From NCBI GenBank assembly GCA_030715135.1, contig JAUYVH010000011.1:1-64000 (forward strand): a DNA stretch of 64,000 nt, given 5' to 3'. A program made the translations under genes and the position numbers. Below, one piece after another: positions 34,168 through 44,035 of this stretch. Numbering within the stretch: the first letter of the stretch is position 1; every line of letters begins with the position of its first letter. The notes below the pieces were generated by a model. That model saw only the letters and a program-made list of their open reading frames with translations. It was not told the DNA's origin and did no database searches. The stretch comes from Keguizhuia sedimenti. GTDB taxonomy: Bacteria > Pseudomonadota > Gammaproteobacteria > Burkholderiales > Burkholderiaceae_D.

Positions 34168-35562
34168 TTATGCTTTGGGCGCGATCATTTGATCGGGCTG
34201 CACCCATTGGTCGAATTGGGAATCCGTAACGTACCCCAGTGACACGGCCGCCTGCTTCAGCGTTGTATTTTCCTTGTGCGCCTTCTTGGCGATCTGTGCA
34301 GCCTTGTCATAACCGATATGCGGCGTCAATGCCGTCACCAGCATCAGAGAGCGCTCCATCAGCTCGGAAATCCGCTCCGTGTTCGCCTCTATGCCACGTG
34401 CGCAATGTTCGTCGAAACTGCGCATGCCGTCGGACAGCAAACGCACGCTTTGCAGAAAATTATGCGCGATCAGGGGCTTGAACACATTCAGTTCGAAATT
34501 GCCGGAAGCGCCGCCGAAGTTGATCGCCACATCGTTTCCGAATACCTGGCAGCACAACATCGTCAAAGCTTCGCATTGAGTCGGGTTCACTTTGCCCGGC
34601 ATGATGGAACTGCCGGGCTCGTTTTCCGGTATCGCAATTTCTCCCAGTCCCGAACGAGGGCCGGACGCAAGCCAGCGCACATCGTTGGCCAGCTTCATCA
34701 ATGCCGCTGCCAAGGTTTTTAGAGCGCCGTGCGCAGAAACCAATGGATCATGGCTTGCCAGCGCAGCGAACTTGTTCGAAGCGCTCTTGAACGGCAATCC
34801 CGATCTGGATGCCAGCTCGGCCGCGACCCGATCGCCGAATTCCGGATGGGTATTCAGGCCGGTTCCGACTGCCGTCCCGCCGACAGCCAATTCGTAGAGT
34901 GGAGGGAGAGTCGCAAGGATCATTGCTTCTGCATGATTCAGTTGTGCGACGTACCCTGAAAATTCCTGCCCCAGGGTCAACGGAGTCGCATCCTGCAGAT
35001 GGGTGCGTCCGATTTTGACGATATCCGAAAAGCGGTCCGATTTCTGCTGCAGCGTCTGGCGCAACCGATTCAAAGCCGGCAGAAGATTCTTGTTGATCGC
35101 AACCGCTGCCGCTACATGCATCGCCGTTGGAAAGATGTCATTCGAAGACTGACCCATGTTGACATCATCGTTCGGATGCACCAGCCTGCCCTCCCCTCGC
35201 GGCCCTCCCATCAGTTCCGATGCGCGGTTGGCAAGCACCTCGTTCATGTTCATATTTGTCTGTGTGCCGGAACCGGTTTGCCAGACGGAAAGGGGGAATT
35301 CCTGCATATGTTTGCCGGCGATGATTTCGTCGGCTGCTTGAATGAGCGCATTTGCCTTATTCTCTAATAGCATTCCTAGCATGCAGTTAACTACTACACT
35401 TCCCCGCTTGACTTCCGCCAACGCCAATATGAGTTCCTCCGGCATTGACTCTTTAGATATGTGGAAATATTCCAGGGAACGTTGGGTCTGCGCGCCCCAA
35501 AACCGGTCAGAGGCAACTGCCATGGGTCCGAATGTATCCCGCTCTGTTCTGGTGAATTCCAT
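34168..35562 (-). CDS. fumC: Class II fumarate hydratase
   Basis: The 464-residue oxygen-stable fumarase interconverts fumarate and L-malate in the TCA cycle. Family blocks are all present: [75 protein letters not shown], and the superfamily signature [15 protein letters not shown]. The catalytic Ser is in the signature loop. Length is exact for FumC. It is monocistronic, convergent with the small membrane gene upstream in coordinates. Confidence 0.96.
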   Translation of the reverse strand: MEFTRTERDTFGPMAVASDRFWGAQTQRSLEYFHISKESMPEELILALAEVKRGSVVVNCMLGMLLENKANALIQAADEIIAGKHMQEFPLSVWQTGSGTQTNMNMNEVLANRASELMGGPRGEGRLVHPNDDVNMGQSSNDIFPTAMHVAAAVAINKNLLPALNRLRQTLQQKSDRFSDIVKIGRTHLQDATPLTLGQEFSGYVAQLNHAEAMILATLPPLYELAVGGTAVGTGLNTHPEFGDRVAAELASRSGLPFKSASNKFAALASHDPLVSAHGALKTLAAALMKLANDVRWLASGPRSGLGEIAIPENEPGSSIMPGKVNPTQCEALTMLCCQVFGNDVAINFGGASGNFELNVFKPLIAHNFLQSVRLLSDGMRSFDEHCARGIEANTERISELMERSLMLVTALTPHIGYDKAAQIAKKAHKENTTLKQAAVSLGYVTDSQFDQWVQPDQMIAPKA

Positions 35563-35802
35563 TTCATTCCTTATTTAGGCGTACCGTTAGGGCAGATTCC
35601 CAATTTACCTTGGATCTTCATGATTTTTGTGGTGGTATTTTGTTTTACTTGATTTGGAGTTAATCGGGTTTCTGTTTGTTCAGAAACAGAAGACTAAGCG
35701 AGTGAATCTTGACAAAAGTCATTCGAGCAGTGGCCGTCCAAAGGGCGCGAAACATTCTTTTAATCAGCAATTTTGAACAGGGCTTTGTCCTCCGTTTTAT
35801 TT

Positions 35803-36495
35803 TTATTGCACAAGAGAACGGTTTGGATCTCTTTGCGAATTCTTTTCGGGCTCTATTACAACCTCGATCTTTAATTTGCTTTTCACTGCGGCACCATCGA
35901 TTTTCCCGGGATAAAACTTTACTTTCCCGAAATATTCGCGCAAAAGCACTTCTGCATACGGCGGCAGATCGGAATTCCCGATCTTTATCCGGTCAATTTC
36001 TCCGGCCTCATTTATAAATAACCAGACTCCTACGCTTTGCGAGGCAACCTCCGGCAACAATATTCCTAGGTCAGGCGGAATGTCCCTCGATACAAGAGGC
36101 TTTTCGGTTAATTCCTTAACTGGAAAATAATATGGTTCAGACTGCTTATGAATCGGAATGGAACTCGTTTCGTTGGGCGCCCGCATTAATGGCTGCCGGT
36201 TTTGAGGAGGAAGTGGCAAGCTTGCCGTTTCTGTGGACGCAGAAAGGACTGCTGGGTGATTGGCTTGAGGATAAACAATGGAAACTACGATAGGTGAAGA
36301 TCTTGTGTTGTGGAAGAAACTGGCGGCATCCGACTCATCATGGCCATATTGAAAAACTATAGCCAGGATCGAGTGGGCCGCACATGACAATCCGAACGCA
36401 GCAATTTGAGGCCAGCCAATGCTGTGCCATTGCTGCTGAATAGCTGGCAGAGTCAGCTTGGAAAGGCTGCCCTGCCAGCATCTCAGTTTAGTCAA
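35803..36495 (-). CDS. TonB-like protein at the end of the type IV pilus operon
   Basis: The 230-residue protein has one N-terminal membrane segment (QIAAFGLSCAAHSILAIVF), a Pro/Ser/Thr-rich periplasmic linker, and a C-terminal domain of about 75 residues. That domain (SVGVWLFINEAGEIDRIKIG, then AEVLLREYFGKVKFYPGKID and KLKIEVVIEP) matches the TonB C-terminal fold pattern. The ATG overlaps the 3' end of pilY1 by eight bases, so the two are coupled. No exbB/exbD is nearby. TonB-like domain is well supported; its role beside PilY1 is unknown and might be envelope coupling or pilus-tip assembly. Confidence 0.65.
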   Translation of the reverse strand: MTKLRCWQGSLSKLTLPAIQQQWHSIGWPQIAAFGLSCAAHSILAIVFQYGHDESDAASFFHNTRSSPIVVSIVYPQANHPAVLSASTETASLPLPPQNRQPLMRAPNETSSIPIHKQSEPYYFPVKELTEKPLVSRDIPPDLGILLPEVASQSVGVWLFINEAGEIDRIKIGNSDLPPYAEVLLREYFGKVKFYPGKIDGAAVKSKLKIEVVIEPEKNSQRDPNRSLVQ

Positions 36496-39400
36496 TTAAT
36501 TCTCGCCATGAAACTCTTTTTCCATTTGGCGCTGAACCATAGCCGGAACTTGGATTTCCATAAGGCGTAATGCTTCCATCCGTACCGGTAACCAAGGTCG
36601 TTGTTTTCCCGCTGGTGAGCTTAATTACTTTTAGCCCTGCCACGAGAGAATTATTTGATAATCTAATACCAGCTGTTCCGTCGGAGCCCTCTACATACTG
36701 ACCGGTTTTATAATCAAAATTGTATAGCCAGGCATATCCTCCCAAGTTACATGCGTTGGTGGAAGGCACATTGCCGGCTACTGTCAGGGTTCCTAGCTGC
36801 AGCTGCATGTCCACATTTACCCGCTCTCCGGGCGAAGTATTACCAGGATTTAAATCGACATACCAGCCGGAGTCGTCCGTCCATGTAACGTCGTTAGTAG
36901 ACGCCACCCGTTTTGTTCCTGCCGCATTAGTTGTCAAGGACTGTTGAACCAATACCCCCGTGTTGCGTACTTTACCGAGACCAGCGGCCGTCAAGTTATC
37001 CTTAAACGTATAAATTGACTGCTGGCTTGTATCACTTACGTCCGTGATCCCCAAATAGCGACCTGTCCCCACACTGATTACCGCAAGCCGATCGGCCCCG
37101 GCAGTAATTTCGGACAATTCAGGTTTGGTGGTTATCGGCTGCACCCCGACAGAGCCGACATTACCCAGCTCCGCGATCAGTGTCGCCTCGTTACCGCTAT
37201 CGCCGTAGCGGTCATCTATATCAAAACGCCAAACATTCCCTAACAGATCACCGCCATAGATACGCAAAGCGGTATTGTCTGTGACATCCTGAATCCAGGC
37301 ATTTATCTTGCCCAAGCCGCTGGGCGTAGCTGTATCTCCAGCCGTGGTACTGATTTTGTCAATCCGCGCTCCGGTATTTGCATTCAAAATATATAAGTGC
37401 CCTCTGCCATCGCCCGGATTGACGTTGTTATAACCTGAACTGAATATCACAACCCAAATTCCATCCCTATTTTTCGTGATGATCGGGTTACCAAAGGTAA
37501 ATCCCAGGTCCTCATCATCAGCTACTGAGTAGTTCCACAGTGCTTTAGGTGAATCCGGATCGGTGATATCAAGCGCATAGTATCCGCGGCCACCAGCATT
37601 TAAGCCACCGACCAAAATTGTTTTCCACTGATTCGCGGCACAAGTATCGGACGGTGCACGAGGGCAGATGTCGCCGACAGTGGGCGAGCCGTCAACATAA
37701 TATTGTTTTACAGTGCTGGAGGAATAGTTTTTATCGGCCAGTTTGTACAGATTAGGCATGACCATTGGTGGGATATAGGCCCATTCTTCCGTTCCGCCAA
37801 TATTAGTGCCTGCTGTAGTTCCGCCATTGAAAGCGTGCAACATGCCATCATTGGCGGCGACATAGACCCGCGCATCGCCGTTATTTGCACGTGAAGACTT
37901 GTAATTTGAGTAGCCAACGTCAGTGTATGCAAAAGGCGGCTGTTTTACATAGACCGGCTGGGAATTGATCATGTCTCCCAGCACGTGTTCGCGCATACGG
38001 TAGAGTTTGTCCGTATTGCTGCCGCGGTCTTCATGTTGATGGCGGCCGCGAATGAAATTTAATAAATTCTCCCCTGACGCATTAGTTTTCTGCGTAGACG
38101 TAAGCGCGTCACATTGGGACAAAAGCGTCTTTGCATTTGAAGGATTAGCGATACATACATCGTTAAAATAATTCTGTTCCGCTCCGCTTAAATTTGCCCA
38201 CGTAAATAACTCAAGCTTATCTCCCCCGGAGGTATTGTCATCCGGGTCAAATTTATAGATTTCCCTTGTATCAGTTGCTGCGGCCACCTTCGAATCAAGC
38301 AAGGACTGAGCCGTCCAGCTTGGCGTACTTTCCAATGCGCCGGTACTTGGATCGATCGTCTTCGCCTGTATCTCGCCATCCCATTTAACAGTACGGTATA
38401 AGGCGATATACACGAAGTTGTCGCCGGCAACCGGTTCCAGGTTACTCGTCGCAGCCGCCGCAGCGGAGCCTGTGCGAGCGTTTACCCCGGCAAGCGACTT
38501 GCTGATTCCACTTACTAAAGAATCCGGACTTTGCGCACTATAGTAGGTACCGTGCCCGTTAACCGCCGCATGCCACAAGTCGTCGATCGCTGTCGGATTG
38601 TCCGCGTCCGGCACAGGCCAATTCTTTGTGCCCTGCCGGATGTTATAAAAATCTCCCGAGGTTGCAGTGGCGTAGCCGTCGGCATATTTCAAGGTTCCAT
38701 TGACACCCAGGCCCAAGGTAAATGTCGTCATGTGTTGGTGCACGGCGTTGTCTGCTCCGGCGCCTGGAACATTGTTCGTCATCGTACTGCGCAGGTCGGT
38801 ATTGTAATAATACGCTGACACGTCAGCCAAGGAGTCGGATGATCCACCAGTAGTCGAAGTTGCACCGCTAAATGCCGATGCGGTAATAACCATGTTGCCT
38901 TGTGACTTGGTCACAGCTGGCGTAACGCCATTCACATTGCCTGCTGAAGCCGGTGCGATAACTGTAACAACTCTTCCGTCAACCGTAGCGGTGTATCCGT
39001 TTTTTCCAATCTTGGAATCGATATTATCCGCGACGTCGGATCGGCTGGTATCACCGCTGGAAGTCCCGGTCATTATCTCAACACCGTTTACCGTGATGGA
39101 GCTAACCCTGGTCGAAGTGTTATCAACACCACTGCCACGACTTGGATTGTGGTCTACCGTTATGGTTGCCGTATAAGTTGTCGTCGTCGTTGATCCGTCA
39201 TACATAGGGCGCGAAAGCGATCCGTCCTGATTTCCAAGCGCGGTGGTACCGTCCTGCATGTATCCGGCGGCGCCGTTCCAATATCCGTCGGTAGATAAAA
39301 TCGCGAAATTCTGCTGACATGTGTACTGGACTGGATCAGTGCCTATCTCACCGGCGTAAATTCGACCCACTTTAGATAATGCCGCGCGCAACGGTGTGCC

Positions 39401-40195
39401 ACTGTTTGGCGTAATCCCATAGAGTTTCGAATACCAGCTTTCTTTCTGCGTCGCATCGAAATCCGCAATGTTTAAAAATTCGTCGCCGTCAGTGGTTCCC
39501 GTTTCATTAATCGTGGTAAATCCAACGCGGTAGCTGTTTCCGATATCCTTGAATGCCCGGCCGGCCGCAGTCTTCATGGTAAGAATCCGGGTCCGGTAGT
39601 AGGAGTACCAGTTCGCAAAGTTCTGTTTCAATGCTTCGCTGGATGCAGTTGTGACAATGACCTTTGTAAAGACGCTGGATCCCGGTGAATCGCCCTCGTC
39701 GCTATTACACTCTTTGTAGAAAGTCGATGTGGTGATTACATCACCGTCTGAATCATACGTAAAACCCAAGGACGGCTGCGTACCAGAATAAGCGTAATAA
39801 TATCTGTTGTTCAGATTAGTGGTACTGGCACCGGCCGATGTATCGAAACCGTTATCTTTGGCGTTGGTAAAACTTGCATCCGGATAGCTGGTTCCGTCTG
39901 AATTCACAGGTGGAACATACGCTAGCGAAGGGTTGAAATACATACCATTGCATTGACTGCTTTTTGACCCATACTCCCCACTGTCAAAGTTTCCTGCGTC
40001 GTTAGGCGTATAGGTCCAAGCCATACTGCCAGAGTCATCTAGGATAAACATCACGTTCGGCTTCACCACCGAATTAGAAGCATTCGCCATGGGCACATTG
40101 GAAATATCGGTCAAACCGGCGCAGGCAAGACCCGCACTCCATAACATTATTAGGAGAAATGCGAACCTCAAAAGGTTAAAGTGGTTTTTCATCAT
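36488..40195 (-). CDS. pilY1: Type IV pilus tip-associated protein PilY1
   Basis: The 1235-residue protein primes pilus assembly and acts as adhesin and surface sensor. A signal peptide (residues 1-26) is followed by a von Willebrand A-like start, NVMFILDDSGSMAWTY, whose D-x-S-x-S MIDAS motif is Asp53, Ser55 and Ser57. The middle is a Ser/Thr/Gly-rich region with many repeats of TATITV-like strands. The C-terminal PilC beta-propeller has VYVAANDGMLHAFNGG, GGRGYYALDITDPDSP and YGGDLLGNVWRFDIDD, which are diagnostic. The end GYGSAPNGKRVSWRELID is typical of betaproteobacterial PilY1. It follows pilX by 54 nt in the minor-pilin operon. Confidence 0.93.
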   Translation of the reverse strand: MMKNHFNLLRFAFLLIMLWSAGLACAGLTDISNVPMANASNSVVKPNVMFILDDSGSMAWTYTPNDAGNFDSGEYGSKSSQCNGMYFNPSLAYVPPVNSDGTSYPDASFTNAKDNGFDTSAGASTTNLNNRYYYAYSGTQPSLGFTYDSDGDVITTSTFYKECNSDEGDSPGSSVFTKVIVTTASSEALKQNFANWYSYYRTRILTMKTAAGRAFKDIGNSYRVGFTTINETGTTDGDEFLNIADFDATQKESWYSKLYGITPNSGTPLRAALSKVGRIYAGEIGTDPVQYTCQQNFAILSTDGYWNGAAGYMQDGTTALGNQDGSLSRPMYDGSTTTTTYTATITVDHNPSRGSGVDNTSTRVSSITVNGVEIMTGTSSGDTSRSDVADNIDSKIGKNGYTATVDGRVVTVIAPASAGNVNGVTPAVTKSQGNMVITASAFSGATSTTGGSSDSLADVSAYYYNTDLRSTMTNNVPGAGADNAVHQHMTTFTLGLGVNGTLKYADGYATATSGDFYNIRQGTKNWPVPDADNPTAIDDLWHAAVNGHGTYYSAQSPDSLVSGISKSLAGVNARTGSAAAAATSNLEPVAGDNFVYIALYRTVKWDGEIQAKTIDPSTGALESTPSWTAQSLLDSKVAAATDTREIYKFDPDDNTSGGDKLELFTWANLSGAEQNYFNDVCIANPSNAKTLLSQCDALTSTQKTNASGENLLNFIRGRHQHEDRGSNTDKLYRMREHVLGDMINSQPVYVKQPPFAYTDVGYSNYKSSRANNGDARVYVAANDGMLHAFNGGTTAGTNIGGTEEWAYIPPMVMPNLYKLADKNYSSSTVKQYYVDGSPTVGDICPRAPSDTCAANQWKTILVGGLNAGGRGYYALDITDPDSPKALWNYSVADDEDLGFTFGNPIITKNRDGIWVVIFSSGYNNVNPGDGRGHLYILNANTGARIDKISTTAGDTATPSGLGKINAWIQDVTDNTALRIYGGDLLGNVWRFDIDDRYGDSGNEATLIAELGNVGSVGVQPITTKPELSEITAGADRLAVISVGTGRYLGITDVSDTSQQSIYTFKDNLTAAGLGKVRNTGVLVQQSLTTNAAGTKRVASTNDVTWTDDSGWYVDLNPGNTSPGERVNVDMQLQLGTLTVAGNVPSTNACNLGGYAWLYNFDYKTGQYVEGSDGTAGIRLSNNSLVAGLKVIKLTSGKTTTLVTGTDGSITPYGNPSSGYGSAPNGKRVSWRELID

Positions 40196-40249
40196 GCCCC
40201 CTGGTATTGCATGGTAATTTTTTAAGCGATTAACGCAGAAGTGCTATTT

Positions 40250-40960
40250 TTAGAAATGAACTATTGTTTCAACAAAGGTCACAGTATTTCTCGGGCCCTT
40301 GGCCCTTGCGGTAATCCTGTAATAAGGGGTGGGCGCAGATGCGAAACGTACATTGTCTCCATACTTCAACTCCCCTCGCTTCGTTGATGCCGTTCCTTGT
40401 GCTGTATAAGTGACACAGCTATTCGCCACATCGTTATAGTCGCCTGTGCTTTGGCAAAGACGATGAATGATGTACCTTATCGTGTTTCCAGAATCATCCG
40501 TAATAGCATCGGACGCTTTAATGCAAGCAGATGCGACAATGCCACTACAGTCATTGCCATCCCAGTCGACACGTGCCTTGCTTGGGTCGTTGCTGGTGCC
40601 TGTTCTGTCAAGCGTATCCTGGCTAGTAGCGTAGTAACCAAATGCAGTGATATCGTTTTGCAAATCTGCCGAAGAGACTTGAGGAACAAGATAGGCGACT
40701 GCCGCTTCTATGCCGGCATCCGCTGCGTAGGTTGCATTACGTTTGAACGCCAAATTGCCTGCCACGATATTGCCGGTTTCAGTTGAGCGTACGAGCGCGA
40801 TTGCGGCCAATGTCATGCCAACCAGAACAATTAGTGCAATAACCAGCACAACGCCATGCTGGGATTTAAGCGAAGCGTGCATTGGAGATCGCGCCGCTCC
40901 GGCGTTATTTACGCTATGCGCTCCCATTTTTCCTTTGCACATCAAGAATCTGTCCATCAT
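40250..40960 (-). CDS. pilX: Type IV pilus assembly protein PilX
   Basis: A 236-residue minor pilin-like protein with a leader ending QHG (Gly36), then the hydrophobic segment VVLVIALIVLVGMTLAAIAL. As in other PilX proteins there is no Glu at position +5. The conserved NIVAGNLAFKRNATYAADAG motif, with RN and A-x-x-A-G, is the best PilX marker. Its ATG overlaps the pilW stop (ATGA at 40957-40960), so the two are translationally coupled. The unusually long 36-residue leader could instead start at an internal Met (residue 27). Confidence 0.88.
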   Translation of the reverse strand: MMDRFLMCKGKMGAHSVNNAGAARSPMHASLKSQHGVVLVIALIVLVGMTLAAIALVRSTETGNIVAGNLAFKRNATYAADAGIEAAVAYLVPQVSSADLQNDITAFGYYATSQDTLDRTGTSNDPSKARVDWDGNDCSGIVASACIKASDAITDDSGNTIRYIIHRLCQSTGDYNDVANSCVTYTAQGTASTKRGELKYGDNVRFASAPTPYYRITARAKGPRNTVTFVETIVHF

Positions 40961-42111
40961 TCTCTCCAGAGCAAGTTGCGTAAGGGGATGACAGTATCAA
41001 ACACTCTATAGCGATAGCATTTCCAATCCGGATTAGCCGTTCCATCCGGATGTATATTTACTACCAAGGCTAGGTCATCATCGTTAGGGTCAGCCGGGTC
41101 TTCATTAGGATTAGCGTTCAACCATTGCGGCGGCGTAGTTGTGATATTGCATGTACCGTCGTCCTGCGGTTTTTCCTTGACAGGGCTGCGAGCGACGATT
41201 GCCAGACGCACTGCGTAGATCCTCTGCAAATCCCCATTGTCCCCAGGTGTACCGCCTGACCCGTCTGCGTCGATCATGACCTCGCTCCACCTGTCTACAC
41301 GTGTGTCAGCCTGTACACCGGTCCGCGTGTCAAATCCATATTGAGCCTGGAGCTGAACAATATCGGCAGCCAGGGGCTGCGGCGTGCCGATCGAATTTTC
41401 GGAGCTCGAATAATCGGCAAGTACAAGATTGCTGTTTGCATCCAGGGAGTAGGTGCGGTCAACAATAGCGCCCAGGTTTATTGCCGAAGCGCCGATATTA
41501 AATCCACCAACCGGATAAATATCTCCTCCACTAGGAGGATTCCATTTACTGTCCGAGTTCTGATGATGCACCTGCACGGTGCCGTTCGGGATGCCCGTAG
41601 CCTGAAACAAGGTGCAATTCAGCCCCGGCTCATGCAATACGATCATGTCCTGATTTTCCACTCCAAGCACAGTGTTCAAGAAGACGTTTGTCGCTTCGGG
41701 CGGATGATCTTTGGTAATCTTTGCGGGCACACTAAAGCCTTCCTTCGAACTCGCCAGGAATCGGATCGCATCTGGCTGGTCTCCGCTGCCGTTAGCGATC
41801 GTGACCGGAGTCAAGATCAGATCAGGTGTCGAAGCTTCATCCTCGTGCTTTCTTTTGATTACGCATCCCAGAGCCGACGCAACATTCAATCCATATCCCG
41901 CCCTGCGCAAATCTCGTTCAAGCATGTAAAGGGCAATTGCTCCATTGGTCTGCGCGTCGGCTCCGCTGGTGGTCGTACGCTTTTGCCCCTCAAAGACAGC
42001 TCCAACCTGCAACATTACAAGGGTTCCGATCAGGCCAATGGCAATGCCCACCATAATTTCCACAAGGCCGAAACCAGAGTTCCGAAGCTTACTTACTGAA
42101 TTCATCGTCAT
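40957..42111 (-). CDS. pilW: Type IV pilus minor pilin PilW
   Basis: A 384-residue minor pilin. The prepilin cleavage site is Gly13/Phe14 (NSGFGLVEIMVGIAIGLIGT) with Glu at +5. The conserved PilW follow-up TNGAIALYMLERDLRRAGYGL is present. The C-terminal Cys-containing beta domain (CNITTTPPQWLN, later WKCYRYRVFDTVIPLRN) resembles other PilW ends. It lies 16 nt after pilV and overlaps pilX by 4 nt. Confidence 0.9.
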   Translation of the reverse strand: MTMNSVSKLRNSGFGLVEIMVGIAIGLIGTLVMLQVGAVFEGQKRTTTSGADAQTNGAIALYMLERDLRRAGYGLNVASALGCVIKRKHEDEASTPDLILTPVTIANGSGDQPDAIRFLASSKEGFSVPAKITKDHPPEATNVFLNTVLGVENQDMIVLHEPGLNCTLFQATGIPNGTVQVHHQNSDSKWNPPSGGDIYPVGGFNIGASAINLGAIVDRTYSLDANSNLVLADYSSSENSIGTPQPLAADIVQLQAQYGFDTRTGVQADTRVDRWSEVMIDADGSGGTPGDNGDLQRIYAVRLAIVARSPVKEKPQDDGTCNITTTPPQWLNANPNEDPADPNDDDLALVVNIHPDGTANPDWKCYRYRVFDTVIPLRNLLWRE

Positions 42112-42127
42112 GATGGCTTACTCCAGA

Positions 42128-42550
42128 CTAGCCTGCGATTTTTGCGATGACTACAAAACTATGCGCAGTGCCGTCGCCCGGCGCCTGCCAGCGCACCGTT
42201 ACGGTTGCAGTGTTATCCGCTGCAATCGATATAGTCGGAATATTTTTTCCAGCGACTCCGGGAAGAGTCTTTGCGACAGTTGTGCGCCATGTCACAAAGT
42301 TTGCTCCTGCCGGACTGGAATACCCGGCCACCAAAGCAGCGTTGGTTCTTTCCCCCGTTTCCATCTGCGCGATGACTTGATTGGCAAGGAGGCTGGCTTC
42401 GGTGCGGTATTTTGCGCTGCTCGAATCTTTTACTGATACGCCCAGCAATGCAACGATTGACAAAATTCCCAGCGAGAAAATAAGAATCGCCATCAGGCCT
42501 TCCAATAACACGATTCCTTGCTGTTTTAGGTGTGTGGCATTCAAGATCAT
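42128..42550 (-). CDS. pilV: Type IV pilus minor pilin PilV
   Basis: A 140-residue minor pilin. The ATG at 42550 is preferred: TTAAGAGA lies just upstream, it starts 4 nt after the fimT-like stop, and it places the cleavage site after Gly12 (QQGIVLLEGLMAILIFSLGI, Glu at +5). An in-frame start at 42607 would add 19 basic residues that do not resemble a leader. The body has the PilV-type ALLGVSVKDSSSAKYRTEAS and QVIAQME segments. Confidence 0.88.
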   Translation of the reverse strand: MILNATHLKQQGIVLLEGLMAILIFSLGILSIVALLGVSVKDSSSAKYRTEASLLANQVIAQMETGERTNAALVAGYSSPAGANFVTWRTTVAKTLPGVAGKNIPTISIAADNTATVTVRWQAPGDGTAHSFVVIAKIAG

Positions 42551-42554
42551 TCTC

Positions 42555-43160
42555 TTAAGGTGAAGTGCAGCCCTGCGGGTTCGTGGAAAGATCGTGTAAA
42601 GGATCACACATCCGGACTGATCCGCCAGTACCTAAAACAATAACAAGGCGCCGCGCATCGGCATCCGCAGCATTGGTAATATCGATCCGCGTAATATCAG
42701 ACCCGGCGTTTGCCGGCGGAACAGACCCCAGATTGTTAAAGGTTACGCCCGCGCCTGACGACAAGCCGGTACCACTTGCGATCGCAGTTGCGTAAGCGGA
42801 GGAAGGAATTGTCGTGGCTTTACTAATGCCTATCCTCGCGTTACTGCCCCCTTCATTTGAAGAATAGCTTTGAATGGCGGTAGCCGGACAGTCTGTTGTG
42901 GTTACCACGCATGTTACGGTCCACGCCACCCTGCCGGTTGTATCAGTCAAATTAAACCGAATGCTGGCATTCCTGCGTAGTGCCTCATTTCGCGCGGTAT
43001 GCAATCCATTTACAATCGACTCACCCGCACTTCTAACCTGTGCATTCTGGATCATCCTTGAAAAGGATGGAACGCCAAGCGCCAGCACCGCGGATACAAT
43101 CGCCATGCCGATAAGCAGCTCGACTAGCGTCAAACCGCGCTCAACTCCCGAGGCTAGCAT
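42555..43160 (-). CDS. FimT/GspH-family pseudopilin
   Basis: The 201-residue minor pilin has the cleavage site at Gly9/Leu10 (VERGLTLVELLIGMAIVSAV, Glu at +5). The FimT signature NALHTARNEALRR-like segment appears as VNGLHTARNEALRRNASIRF. A GspH-like C-terminal domain ends in Cys-containing RMCDPLHDLSTNPQGC. It overlaps the pilE stop by 7 nt and precedes pilV by 4 nt. FimT of this family is linked to DNA uptake in other bacteria; that role here is inferred. Confidence 0.88.
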   Translation of the reverse strand: MLASGVERGLTLVELLIGMAIVSAVLALGVPSFSRMIQNAQVRSAGESIVNGLHTARNEALRRNASIRFNLTDTTGRVAWTVTCVVTTTDCPATAIQSYSSNEGGSNARIGISKATTIPSSAYATAIASGTGLSSGAGVTFNNLGSVPPANAGSDITRIDITNAADADARRLVIVLGTGGSVRMCDPLHDLSTNPQGCTSP

Positions 43161-43576
43161 ACACCGCCCTTTTTGCTAATCCAGCAACTAGTGGAGCTTG
43201 AACCCCAAGCCGTGCTTGTGCGCGCACCTGCCTGATTAATCGTGTAGCTCATTCCGTCCGTTCCGCGAGCTGCACTTCCGCTAGCAGTAACTGTATAAGA
43301 TTGATCCGTGGCGCCTAGGCTGCATTCGTATGTGAAGTTTTCGCTGGCAGGAGCAACCACGCCGCAATCAGGATCTGTCCCATAGTTGCGATTATCTTGA
43401 TAGAACTGTTCCATCTGCACACGCATTGCTGAAAGTGCAGAGGTCGCTTCAGGCACTTTTCCTCTTCTGACATAATCCGAATATATTGGAATCGCCACTG
43501 CGCTAAGAATCCCGACAATGACAATTGTGATCATTAATTCGATTAGCGTGAATCCGGAATTTCGATCCTTGCTCAT
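43154..43576 (-). CDS. pilE: Type IV pilin PilE
   Basis: The 140-residue pilin starts with a 7-8 residue leader and the classic site Gly8/Phe9 followed by TLIELMITIVIVGILSAVAI. The YSDYVRRGKVPEATSALSAM helix is typical of the minor pilin PilE group. Two disulfide Cys pairs are likely: Cys in DPDCGVV/TYECSLG and CWISKKGGVC at the end. GGGAGGAAGT lies just upstream as ribosome-binding site. It is the first gene of the operon pilE-fimT-pilV-pilW-pilX-pilY1-tonB-like. Whether it is the major or a minor pilin cannot be told from one sequence; location suggests minor. Confidence 0.9.
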   Translation of the reverse strand: MSKDRNSGFTLIELMITIVIVGILSAVAIPIYSDYVRRGKVPEATSALSAMRVQMEQFYQDNRNYGTDPDCGVVAPASENFTYECSLGATDQSYTVTASGSAARGTDGMSYTINQAGARTSTAWGSSSTSCWISKKGGVC

Positions 43577-43603
43577 TACTTCCTCCCATGGCTGTTTTCA
43601 TGA

Positions 43604-43620
43604 TAGCCGAGGGTTAGCCA
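43604..43620 (-). promoter_or_regulatory. Weak candidate sigma-54 promoter before the pilin operon
   Basis: On the minus strand TGGCTAACCCTCGGCTA has GG and GC ten bases apart, about 30 nt before the pilE ATG. Some pilin genes are sigma-54 dependent in other bacteria. The -12 element is poor, and the short leader makes this tentative. The remaining 43577-44035 spacer holds no credible gene. Confidence 0.25.
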
Positions 43621-44035
43621 AACGGATATTTAGCCTGATAAGTGGTAATGTTTTTGAGACTAACGGTATGGCGTTATGAAACTACACAACAGAATTGCAA
43701 AAATACTAACGGGAATTTGACAGTACTCAAGAGCAGGCATTGCCATGCGTCGGGTGAGAGCTCTTCCACAGTATCCGAAGGACTGTGGGCGGCAGGCGCG
43801 ATCATTGCAATCGAATAGTTGTTGAACCCGCAGATGAATTCAAGAATGATGAATCAGGCATTGAGAAGACTCACCGGGTCAGATACGGAATTGGTCTTAG
43901 CCGATGTAAATCGATGATGCTTCGAGTGGTCAGGATGAAAATGACCAACCATAATGAAGATATAAATGAGCGCCTCGATGATGACGATATAGGCACATTG
44001 CCCACTCCATCTTGCCGCCTTGAAGATGACTATTT

